From positions 1-64,000 of the forward strand of contig JARLHY010000124.1 of assembly GCA_031292015.1 (NCBI GenBank): DNA of 64,000 bases, read 5' to 3'. The translations under genes and the position numbers were made by a program. This stretch comes from Negativicutes bacterium. Its GTDB lineage: Bacteria > Bacillota_C > Negativicutes > Sporomusales_B > JARLHX01. Under the pieces are notes generated by a model that saw nothing but the letters and a program-made list of their open reading frames with translations, ran no database searches and was not told where the DNA came from. Each line of letters begins with the position of its first letter. Position 1 is the stretch's first letter. Positions 25,712-33,021 of the stretch are shown here, one piece after another.

Positions 25712-26341
25712 TTAAGCCTTGGGCACATATTTTTGGAGCAGTTCCACCGCCCGGTCCGGATTATAGATGCCGCAGACGCAGGGTATGCCGATCTGGACCG
25801 CCGCCTTTTCCGGCGACTTGCGCCCCGCTTTGACCTCTTCAATGACCTTTTTCACCAGATGCTGCGAGATCAGTCCGTGCCCGCACATGGTGACGAACTC
25901 CAGCACCTCTTCGGCAGGCAGCTCGCCTTTTTTGCCCCAGATGTCCAGGGACAGATTCACCGAATGGGGTTTGATGCCGAGCTCTTCGCTCATGGTGATC
26001 AGATCTTCGGTTGGGCCTTCCACCGTCACCGACATCCCCAGATCCAGCTCCTTCAGCCGGCGGATAATCTCCCGTATTTTCTCCTTGCTGGAAAAACTGC
26101 AGCGGACCCGCGGAACCTCGTTCAGCGCCGCCTTGATTTCCTCCAGGCTGTAGCCCTGCAGGATAGTCCCGAGATGCTGGGAGCCGACATTGGCCGGTCC
26201 CACCTCCCAGACCACCTCCAAAACCTTCAGCAGCTTCTCTCGCGATCCCTCGTGATTGATTCCGGAAGCCGCCGTCACCAGCAGAACATAGTCGTTTTTC
26301 AGCGATTCGTCGGTGCCGCGGCGATGTAAAGTGTGAGTCAT
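25712..26341 (-). CDS. Unrecognised protein with CGHG and CVCG motifs
   Basis: A 209-residue soluble protein. I do not recognise a named family. Notable features are an N-terminal 'MTHTLHRRGT', a 'TMCGHGLISQHLVKK' block around Cys153 and a C-terminal 'PCVCGIYNP' block with Cys188 and Cys190, so a metal or Fe-S site made of these cysteines and histidines is plausible. The stop of the upstream ferredoxin gene is only three bases from its start, so both are made together. The neighbouring transporter, dehydrogenase and lyase suggest a catabolic enzyme or an electron-transfer partner. Function unknown. Confidence 0.7.
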   Translation of the reverse strand: MTHTLHRRGTDESLKNDYVLLVTAASGINHEGSREKLLKVLEVVWEVGPANVGSQHLGTILQGYSLEEIKAALNEVPRVRCSFSSKEKIREIIRRLKELDLGMSVTVEGPTEDLITMSEELGIKPHSVNLSLDIWGKKGELPAEEVLEFVTMCGHGLISQHLVKKVIEEVKAGRKSPEKAAVQIGIPCVCGIYNPDRAVELLQKYVPKA

Positions 26342-26344
26342 GAC

Positions 26345-27091
26345 TTAAGCCTCCCTGTCCTCGCGGTTAATTTTGAACGGCCGCCCCATCCCCAGGTTTA
26401 CCTTGGAGTTGACCCGGGGTCTTATCCCCAGCTCGGCCAGCACCGGCAGCACCGGCAGCGAACCGTCCTCCTCAAAACAGCACATCAAATCCAGCGAAAA
26501 AACGGTGTCAAGGCTCTCGGCCACCGCTTTGACCGTTTCCAGGATCGTCGCCAGCTGGCTGGCCGGCGCCCCGAACTCGATAATCGCCGAAATCAGCTTT
26601 TCGTCTTTATACTTGGGGTCGATCAGGCCCTTCTTTTTATCGATCATCAGCTGGGTCAGCGGATTGCACTCTTCGAACGCCACCCCGATCGCCGCCAGAG
26701 CGGTGGTGACTTTTTCAAAATCGGTCATCGATGTTCCCATGCAGGGCCGGCCCAATTCCACCGCGATGCCGATTTCGCCCCGGCAGACCCTGCCGGTCAC
26801 ATCGTTGGTCTTGACCTCTTCGGTGCCCCGGCCCGGTACTTTGGTGACCGAATGGGTGGTCGTCGGATCACTGAAAAACCGGCGGATACCGCGCGGTTCC
26901 TCATAAATGCCCGGTTTCTCGTAAAACGCCTTCTTGGGACAGGGAACCACGTCGTTGCGGAAACAGTTGCCGCACTCCAGGCAGGCGTCCTGATCGACGA
27001 CAGCCTTCTTGTCCTTCAGCGAAATAGCCTGCGCCGGACAATAGGGGATACATATCCCGCAGCCGATGCACTTTTCCTGATCTACTAGCAT
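26345..27091 (-). CDS. Two-cluster ferredoxin fused to an unrecognised domain
   Basis: A 248-residue protein. The N-terminus has one classic 4Fe-4S motif, C8-x2-C-x2-C-x3-C18 followed by P, and a second with a longer last gap (Cys37, 40, 43 and 51). Residues about 75-248 form a domain I do not recognise, with 'PGRGTEEVKTNDVTGRV' and 'AVELGRPCMGTSMTDFEKV' as striking blocks. It is coupled to the CGHG protein (three-base gap), and the two probably form a redox complex. Upstream is the FCD regulator gene. Confidence 0.75.
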   Translation of the reverse strand: MLVDQEKCIGCGICIPYCPAQAISLKDKKAVVDQDACLECGNCFRNDVVPCPKKAFYEKPGIYEEPRGIRRFFSDPTTTHSVTKVPGRGTEEVKTNDVTGRVCRGEIGIAVELGRPCMGTSMTDFEKVTTALAAIGVAFEECNPLTQLMIDKKKGLIDPKYKDEKLISAIIEFGAPASQLATILETVKAVAESLDTVFSLDLMCCFEEDGSLPVLPVLAELGIRPRVNSKVNLGMGRPFKINREDREA

Positions 27092-27120
27092 TGATTCTCC
27101 TCCTTGTTGGTGTCTATTTT

Positions 27121-27831
27121 TTACTGCAGCCTGGCGATGACCGCCTCTACCGCCTTCAGGTGTCTGGCCATAGCGGTCCGGGCCTTGGCACTGTTCCTGG
27201 CCCGCAGAGCCGCCAGCAGTTCACGGTGGCCGGCGACCGATCCGGCGTGGCGTCCCGGCAGTTGCAGCGTGATATCCCTTACTTCGGTCATCATCTCCAT
27301 CAGGCCGGCCATCACCTTTTCCAGGGTGTGATTGCCGGCGGCCCTGATCAGGGTGTCATGGAATTCGCTGTTGATCTCGCTCAGCTTTTGTCTGCCGCCC
27401 TGGGGATCGCCGGCCAGCGCCTCGGCCTCGGCCAGCAGGCTATCCAACCGGTCAAGGTCGTCGGGTCCGGCCTTCTCGGCTGCCCATCCGGCTGCCTCTG
27501 TCTCCAGAATCTTTCTGATCTGGAACAGCTCCAGAATGTTGCTTTTCTCCCGGGCCAGAACGGTTTGCAGTTCAGCAAAATAGGCGGATTCCTTGCTCTC
27601 GGCCACATAAGCCCCCAGCCCGCGCTTTACTGTCACCAGACCTTGTCCTGACAGCATCTTCATCGCTTCGCGGATCGAAGTCCGGCTAACCTGGAAAGCC
27701 TCGGCCAGTTCGTGTTCCGAAGGAAGTTTGTCGCCAGGCAGATACCTTCCTGCGGCGATGGCCTCCTTGAGCTGGACAAACACTCTTTCCGACAGGCGGG
27801 TAGCTTCGCTCACCGGCTGAAAAACATTCAC
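27121..27831 (-). CDS. FadR/GntR-family (FCD) transcription regulator
   Basis: A 236-residue repressor-type protein. The N-terminal winged helix-turn-helix ('GDKLPSEHELAEAFQVSRTSIREAMKMLSGQGLV', shortened here by description, about residues 35-70) is of the GntR type. The C-terminal FCD domain (about residues 90-225) has the metal-binding histidines in 'FHDTLIRAAGNHTLEK' and 'GHRELLAAL'. Such regulators usually respond to a hydroxy or keto acid. Start is GTG at 27829-27831, nine bases after GGAGG. A palindrome fitting this family's operators lies at 28998-29013, upstream of the dehydrogenase gene, so autoregulation of the operon is likely. Confidence 0.9.
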   Translation of the reverse strand: MNVFQPVSEATRLSERVFVQLKEAIAAGRYLPGDKLPSEHELAEAFQVSRTSIREAMKMLSGQGLVTVKRGLGAYVAESKESAYFAELQTVLAREKSNILELFQIRKILETEAAGWAAEKAGPDDLDRLDSLLAEAEALAGDPQGGRQKLSEINSEFHDTLIRAAGNHTLEKVMAGLMEMMTEVRDITLQLPGRHAGSVAGHRELLAALRARNSAKARTAMARHLKAVEAVIARLQ

Positions 27832-27869
27832 GGCGCCATTCCTCCCCTTTACGGCCTGCTACGGGCCGC

Positions 27870-28925
27870 TTAGCTCTCGCTCAAGGATAATCCGTAGGTT
27901 TCGGCGATAGCAGCCAGCTCGCTTCCGAGACTCTCACCCACCGTGATGCCGCTGGCACTCAGCTTTTCTTCCATCTGGCGCCTGCGGTCCCCCGGCAAAT
28001 AAATCTCGTCGGCCCCGGCCGCTTTTTCGCAGGTTTTGATTTCCTGACAAAACCGTTCGGTCCGTTCGTAGTATTCTTCCATACTGAGAAAAGCGTCGGC
28101 CCGGATCAAAATCATAATATTGCCGACTTTGCCCGGCTCCTGCTTTTCGCTGTACTGCCAGGGCACATCCCGGCCGAAAGCCGCCCCGGTCATCACCCCT
28201 GCCAGATGCTCCACCACCAGCGCCAGGCCATAGCCTTTTGGTCCCGCCATCGGCAGGAGCGACCCGGCCAGCGCATCCGCCGCGCTGGTGGTCGCGAACC
28301 CGGCCTGGTCCAGCGCCCAGCCTTCCGGGATCGCCTCGCCCCGCTTGGCGGCGGCGATGATCTTGCCGCGGGCGGCGACGCTTGTCGCCAGATCGACCAC
28401 CACTGGCGGTTCTTCCCGCCGCGGCAGGCCCACCGCAATCGGATTGGTGCCGAAATAGGCCTCTTTTCCGCCCCAGGGCGGAATGGCGGCCGGTGAATCG
28501 GCCATCAGAACCGTTATGTAGTTTCGCCTGGCGGCCAGATCGCAATAATAACCCGCAGCCCCGAAATGATTGGTCGCCTTGATCCCCGCCGCGCAGAGGC
28601 CAAAGCGGTCCGCCAGCGGCATCGCCGCCTCCATGGCCCGCACCGTGACCACCGCCCCCAGTCCGTTGTCCCCGTCCACCGTCAGCACCGCCGGCCAGGG
28701 ATTGGCTATCTTGACCGCAGGTTTTGGGTTGACCGCCCCGGCCAGGATTCTTTTGAAATAGACCGGAAACCGGCTCACGCCGTGGGTGTCAAGGCCCCAC
28801 AGATCGGCCTTGAGCAGATTGTCGGCGACAATCTCTCCCTCCGGCCCGCTCACCCCGGCCGCCGCCAGTGCCTGAACCATAAACCGCCGCAGCGCCTCCA
28901 CCGGAAAAACGCATGTTTTACTCAT
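27870..28925 (-). CDS. LDH2-family malate/L-lactate/ureidoglycolate-type dehydrogenase
   Basis: A 351-residue NAD(P)-dependent 2-hydroxyacid dehydrogenase of the LDH2/MDH2 family, unrelated to ordinary lactate dehydrogenase. It has the family motif 'LWGLDTHGVSRF' near residue 45, 'ATNHFGAAGYY' with the catalytic His, and 'PWGGKEAYFGTNPIAVGLPR'. Relatives oxidise malate, sulfolactate, ureidoglycolate or 2,3-diketogulonate. It is the first gene of the unit, immediately behind the FCD operator. Substrate is unknown but should be a 2-hydroxy acid that yields a keto acid for the DapA-type lyase. Confidence 0.88.
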   Translation of the reverse strand: MSKTCVFPVEALRRFMVQALAAAGVSGPEGEIVADNLLKADLWGLDTHGVSRFPVYFKRILAGAVNPKPAVKIANPWPAVLTVDGDNGLGAVVTVRAMEAAMPLADRFGLCAAGIKATNHFGAAGYYCDLAARRNYITVLMADSPAAIPPWGGKEAYFGTNPIAVGLPRREEPPVVVDLATSVAARGKIIAAAKRGEAIPEGWALDQAGFATTSAADALAGSLLPMAGPKGYGLALVVEHLAGVMTGAAFGRDVPWQYSEKQEPGKVGNIMILIRADAFLSMEEYYERTERFCQEIKTCEKAAGADEIYLPGDRRRQMEEKLSASGITVGESLGSELAAIAETYGLSLSES

Positions 28926-28997
28926 CCCATCACTCCTTATCGCCCAAATCTTCCTTAGAATCTGTCGGATTCCTTTCTCACAGTCTGTCTTTTCACT

Positions 28998-29025
28998 TGT
29001 ATGACATCATACATGTTATATTATA
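28998..29025 (-). promoter_or_regulatory. Promoter -10 and FCD-type operator of the dehydrogenase operon
   Basis: On the complement strand TATAAT (29020-29025) is followed directly by the palindrome TGTATGAtgTCATACA (28998-29013). GTAT...ATAC palindromes are typical operators of FadR-type regulators, and the position just past the -10 would block transcription. The -35 is weak (GAAATG). Confidence 0.65.
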
Positions 29026-29146
29026 CCGAAAGGCCTGTTTTCATTTCTAGTATATTCCCGCTTATCCCAAAATGCAACGACAAATTCACGTCCCGACCGG
29101 CCCTTTTTCGACCCGCAGTATTGGCAGAAAACAGGAAACTGCATAA

Positions 29147-29179
29147 GGAAAAAACCGCCGCCTGTAGCAGGCGGCGGTT
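29147..29179 (-). terminator. Rho-independent terminator of the transketolase operon
   Basis: AACCGCCGCCTG and CAGGCGGCGGTT arms with a TTTTTT run on the complement strand, 14 bases past the transketolase stop. Confidence 0.9.
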
Positions 29180-29192
29180 CCAGAATCAACTA

Positions 29193-30125
29193 TTACTTGC
29201 GGCCAATGACCTTTTTCGCCGCTGTGGCGATGCTGGTCTTATCCAGGCCGAATTTCGTCAGGATGGCCTCATAGGCCCCCGACTCGCCAAACTTGTCCTG
29301 GACGCCGACGATCTCCAGCGGCACAGGACGCTGGCTGGCCAGCACCTCGGCCACAGCCGAGCCCAGTCCGCCGTAAATATTGTTTTCTTCCACCGTCACC
29401 GCCGCGCCGGTCTTGGTGACCGAGCGGATAATCGCGTCTGCGTCCACCGGCTTGACGGTATGCATATCGATGACCTCGGCCTCGATGCCGTCTTTGCTGA
29501 GCAGTTCCGCCGCTTCCAGCGCTTTTGTCAGCATATAGCCGTTGGCGAAGATGGTCACGTCTTTCCCTGGGCGGGTGATGATCGCCTTGCCGATCTCAAA
29601 AGTCATTTCCGGGCTGTAAACCGGCGGTACTTCGGCCCGGCTGAGCCGCAGGTACACCGGCCCCTTAAACTGGGACGCAGCCAGAACAGCCTTGCGGGTT
29701 TCATGCTCGTCGGCCGGCACGATGACAGTCATATTGGGGATCGACCGCATGATCGAGACATCCTCTACCGACTGGTGACTGGCGCCGTCGTAAGAATCCG
29801 AAAAGCCGCCGTAGGCTCCGGCGATTTTTACATTCAAGCCGTTGTAAGCCACCAGGCTGCGCACAGGGTCTCCCGCCCGCAGCGCCAAAAACAGGGCAAA
29901 AGTATTCACGAAGGGTATCTTTCCGGTGGCGGCCATTCCGGCGGCTATCCCCACCATATTCCCTTCGGCGATGCCGATATTGTAGAACCGGTCAGGAAAG
30001 GCGTTCTTAAACAGCACCGTCCGGGTCGAGCCGGACACGTCCGCGTCCAGCACCATTACATTCGGGTCCAGCTGGCCGAGTTCCACCAGGGCTTCACCAT
30101 AAGCTTCACGCATTGCTTTCGCCAT
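29193..30125 (-). CDS. Transketolase, C-terminal subunit
   Basis: A 310-residue protein matching the pyrimidine-binding and C-terminal domains of transketolase ('RFYNIGIAEGNMVGIAAGMA', with the Glu that activates thiamine diphosphate; 'GGFSDSYDGASHQSVEDV'; 'VEENNIYGGLGSAVAEVL'). Together with the next gene it makes a two-subunit transketolase, common in Bacillota and archaea. The start ATG at 30123-30125 follows GGAGG by 11 bases; the frame back to 30191 lies inside the N-terminal subunit gene. It may be a sugar-phosphate transketolase or a related alpha-keto-sugar enzyme. Confidence 0.92.
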   Translation of the reverse strand: MAKAMREAYGEALVELGQLDPNVMVLDADVSGSTRTVLFKNAFPDRFYNIGIAEGNMVGIAAGMAATGKIPFVNTFALFLALRAGDPVRSLVAYNGLNVKIAGAYGGFSDSYDGASHQSVEDVSIMRSIPNMTVIVPADEHETRKAVLAASQFKGPVYLRLSRAEVPPVYSPEMTFEIGKAIITRPGKDVTIFANGYMLTKALEAAELLSKDGIEAEVIDMHTVKPVDADAIIRSVTKTGAAVTVEENNIYGGLGSAVAEVLASQRPVPLEIVGVQDKFGESGAYEAILTKFGLDKTSIATAAKKVIGRK

Positions 30126-30126
30126 C

Positions 30127-30960
30127 TTATTTGCCACCTCCAAGTTCAACCATCGCCTTGGCGAACAGATCGTCAGGAATTGCCTTGCCATGCCATTCGT
30201 TCTTGCCCTCCATGAACGAAACGCCTTTGCCTTTTACCGTCTTGGCGATGATAACGCTGGGCCCGGCCTGATGCTTCTTGGCCTTGTCAAAGGCCGCGTC
30301 CAGGGAACTGATATCATGGCCGTCGGCCTCAATAACATTCCAGCCGAAAGCGCTGAACTTTGCCGCTATATTCCCCAACGGCATGATCTCGTTTATTGTT
30401 CCGTCCAGTTGGACGCCGTTGTTGTCAACAATGGCGATCAGCTTGTTCAGTCCGAAATTCGGGGCAGCCATCGCCGCTTCCCATATCTGGCCTTCCTGCA
30501 GTTCGCCGTCACCCAGCAGCACATAAGTATAATAGTCCTTCTTGTCCTGTCTGGCGGACAGGGCCATGCCGATACCCACCGAAAGGCCCAGCCCCAGCGA
30601 GCCTGTCGACATGTCGACCCCGGGAGTCCGCTTCATGTCCGGATGACCCTGGAGCATACAGCCAAGTTGGCGCAGGTTGCCCAGCTCCTCCTTGGGAAAG
30701 TAGCCTTTTTCGCACAGGGTGGTATACACCACCGGCGCGCAGTGGCCCTTGGAAGCGATAAACCGGTCCCGGTCAGGGCAGTCCGGGGTATTGCAGTCTA
30801 TTTTCATCTGACTGAAATACAATACAGTGAGAATTTCCACCGCCGACAGCGACCCACCCGGGTGCCCGGTCTGCACTTTATGAAGGTTGGTGACAATGTC
30901 GACCCTCATCTTCTTGGCGATTTCTTGTAGTCGTTTTACGCCTGTAGTGTCTAAAGCCAT
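30127..30960 (-). CDS. Transketolase, N-terminal subunit
   Basis: A 277-residue protein corresponding to the thiamine-diphosphate binding half: 'HPGGSLSAVEILTVLYF', 'LGDGELQEGQIWEAAMAA' (the GDG...N motif) and 'AIVDNNGVQLDGT'. ATG at 30958-30960 follows AGGAGG by nine bases. Its stop is one base from the start of the C-terminal subunit gene. No sugar genes are adjacent, so the link to its neighbours is unclear. Confidence 0.93.
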   Translation of the reverse strand: MALDTTGVKRLQEIAKKMRVDIVTNLHKVQTGHPGGSLSAVEILTVLYFSQMKIDCNTPDCPDRDRFIASKGHCAPVVYTTLCEKGYFPKEELGNLRQLGCMLQGHPDMKRTPGVDMSTGSLGLGLSVGIGMALSARQDKKDYYTYVLLGDGELQEGQIWEAAMAAPNFGLNKLIAIVDNNGVQLDGTINEIMPLGNIAAKFSAFGWNVIEADGHDISSLDAAFDKAKKHQAGPSVIIAKTVKGKGVSFMEGKNEWHGKAIPDDLFAKAMVELGGGK

Positions 30961-31127
30961 TAACAGATACCTCCTCCTTTATTTCAGCCGGCGGGCGCCG
31001 GCCTGCGAAACAACATCTCCACCTCCGCCGTGGACACAGCTAGTGTGTGGGGCTGCCTTTCCTTATATTCCGTTTTCATGAAAAAAAATCCTGCCCCTTG
31101 CGTTGCCTTGTCGCAAAAACTCGTTCC

Positions 31128-31158
31128 AAAAAAAAGAAGCGGTATACCGCTTCTTTTT
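31128..31158 (-). terminator. Rho-independent terminator at the end of the nicotinate cluster
   Basis: Perfect palindrome GAAGCGGTATACCGCTTC with an eight-base T-run on the complement strand, 66 bases past the ndhF stop. The A-run on the other side makes it potentially bidirectional. Confidence 0.9.
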
Positions 31159-31223
31159 ATTCCGATAAACATTATGCTGTTCAAAATGATTTCAGCCAGG
31201 CGAAGTTTGTCAACAACCGCAGC

Positions 31224-32108
31224 CTATAAACTTTTTTCCCAGCCATTGAACACCTGGCCGAGAGCGGCGTCGATCGCCCGCCGGATCAGAGCCGGCGCTA
31301 CTTCTCTCTTATATACCGCCGAAGCCCGCTGTCCCAGCGTGACCGTGATTTCCTTCAAAGCCGCCGCGACACAGATCTCGCGGTTGCCGCGGGTCAGGCT
31401 GCAATTCAGCCATATCTTCTCGGCGCTCCTGGTCCGGAAAGGATTGGGAGCCACCGAACCCACGGCAATACGGCAGTCGGTGCAGGTAAGACCCTGTGGT
31501 TCGTAGCCGACAATCACCGCCACGCTGACCCGGGAGATGGACAGGGCATTGCGCCGCCCCAGCTTGACAAACGCGCTGCCGGTCTGTTCCGGCAGGGCTT
31601 TGAAACTGATGCCGGTCAGCACCTCTCCCAGCTCCAGCCGGGTTTTTCCGATACCGACAAGAAACTCCTCCAGCGGCATTTCTCGCTCCCCCTGCAAGCT
31701 GGACAGCCGCAGCATGGCTTCCAGGGCGACCAGCGCCGGCACCGTGTCTGCCGCCGGCGAGGCGTTGACGATGTTGCCGCCCACCGTGCCCTGGTTGCGG
31801 ATCTGGGGCGACCCGGCGCTGAGAGCCGCCTGGGCCAGTAGAAAGGCTCCGCCGGTGATGATCGGCGATTCGGCCAGCTCGGTGAAAGTCGTCAGCGGAC
31901 CGACAAAGATCGTGTCCCCTTCGCGTCTTATCCCTTTCAGTTCCGCGATCTTGTTGATGCTTACCAGGCAGCCGCACTCATGGTCCGGCTCCCTCATCTC
32001 CACCACCAGGTCGGTGCCGCCGGCCAACACCTTGGCGGTCGCCCGGTTTTCAGCCATGATGGCCAGCAGTTCCTCCATCCGGGTTGGAGCGTAGTAGGTC
32101 AAACTCAT
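31224..32108 (-). CDS. ndhF: Nicotinate dehydrogenase, FAD subunit
   Basis: A 294-residue CoxM/XdhB-type FAD subunit of the xanthine dehydrogenase family. The FAD-binding sequences 'AKVLAGGTDLVVEMR' (about residues 25-39) and 'NQGTVGGNIVNASPAADTVPAL' (about 103-124) are both present, and the C-terminal CO-dehydrogenase flavoprotein domain follows. In E. barkeri the dehydrogenase has four subunits (NdhF, S, L, M) that hydroxylate nicotinate to 6-hydroxynicotinate. Here ndhF is the last gene of the cluster, about 16 kb from ndhM. No other molybdenum hydroxylase lies in the window, so the assignment rests on this completeness. Confidence 0.87.
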   Translation of the reverse strand: MSLTYYAPTRMEELLAIMAENRATAKVLAGGTDLVVEMREPDHECGCLVSINKIAELKGIRREGDTIFVGPLTTFTELAESPIITGGAFLLAQAALSAGSPQIRNQGTVGGNIVNASPAADTVPALVALEAMLRLSSLQGEREMPLEEFLVGIGKTRLELGEVLTGISFKALPEQTGSAFVKLGRRNALSISRVSVAVIVGYEPQGLTCTDCRIAVGSVAPNPFRTRSAEKIWLNCSLTRGNREICVAAALKEITVTLGQRASAVYKREVAPALIRRAIDAALGQVFNGWEKSL

Positions 32109-32125
32109 ATGGCCTCCTTCACAGG

Positions 32126-32998
32126 CTACCCTTTGGGCGGCAGGTAGGACCCTTCAATCTCCCTGACCCCAGGCAGTCCGACAAGTTCATTAAATTGCTC
32201 GAAAGGAATCATGTCACCCATCATTCCCCGGGTGGTGCCGCTGCGCTTCAGCTCCTGCATCACCTTGGTAACCGCCATCGCCGTGATATAGGTCGACGAA
32301 GTCGGAAAAATCACCAGCTCATAGCCGAGCTCCTGTAGTTCAGCAGCTGTGTACATCGGCGTCCGGCCGCCTTCGACCATGTTGGCCAGGACGGGAATCT
32401 GAAAACTGGAGGTAATCAGCCGCATCTCGTCCACGCTCTCCGGCGACTCGATGAACAGTACGTCGGCCCCGGCTTCAGCGAAGGCCCGGCCCCGCCGCAG
32501 GGCTTCATCGATCCCCAGCGTCGTCCGTGCGTCGGTCCGGGCGATAATCACAAGGTCCGGATCCTGTCTGGCAGCCACCGCCGCCCGGATCTTGCCAACC
32601 ATCTCGTCCAGCGGCACTACCTGCCGTCCGGTCATGTGGCCGCATTTTTTCGGAGCAACCTGGTCCTCGATCTGGACCGCCGCCACCCCCGCCGCCTCGT
32701 ATTCCCTGACGGTACGCATGGTGTTGACGGCATTGCCGAAGCCGGTATCGGCGTCGGCGATCACCGGAATATCCACCGCTGCGGCGAAATTCCTGGCCCG
32801 CATCACCATTTCGGTCATTGTCAGAAGACCGACGTCCGGACCGCCAAGATGGCTCGCCGCCTGGCCGTACCCGGTAAAATAAACCGCTTCAAAACCTGCC
32901 TTGGCCACGATCTTCGCCGCCAAAGCGTCATGGGCCCCGGGAGCCACCAAAATCTCTTTTCTGGCCAGCAGTTCCCGCAGCCGCGTCGTCATTTTCAA
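32126..32998 (-). CDS. dml: 2,3-Dimethylmalate lyase (isocitrate lyase/PEP mutase family)
   Basis: About 290 residues of the ICL/PEP-mutase TIM-barrel family, which cleaves C-C bonds in 2-hydroxy acids. The active-site loop 'KKCGHMTGRQVV' (with the catalytic Cys), the metal-binding 'DADTGFGNAVNT' and 'IARTDARTT' are clear. In nicotinate fermentation this enzyme splits (2R,3S)-2,3-dimethylmalate into propionate and pyruvate; relatives are methylisocitrate lyase and oxaloacetate decarboxylase. Start is uncertain: GTG 33007, TTG 32998 (best spacing, eight bases from GAGG) or ATG 32992. The context of the other pathway genes makes the dimethylmalate assignment strong. Confidence 0.87.
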   Translation of the reverse strand: MKMTTRLRELLARKEILVAPGAHDALAAKIVAKAGFEAVYFTGYGQAASHLGGPDVGLLTMTEMVMRARNFAAAVDIPVIADADTGFGNAVNTMRTVREYEAAGVAAVQIEDQVAPKKCGHMTGRQVVPLDEMVGKIRAAVAARQDPDLVIIARTDARTTLGIDEALRRGRAFAEAGADVLFIESPESVDEMRLITSSFQIPVLANMVEGGRTPMYTAAELQELGYELVIFPTSSTYITAMAVTKVMQELKRSGTTRGMMGDMIPFEQFNELVGLPGVREIEGSYLPPKG

Positions 32999-33021
32999 TA
33001 CTTCCACCTCATTCTAACAGT

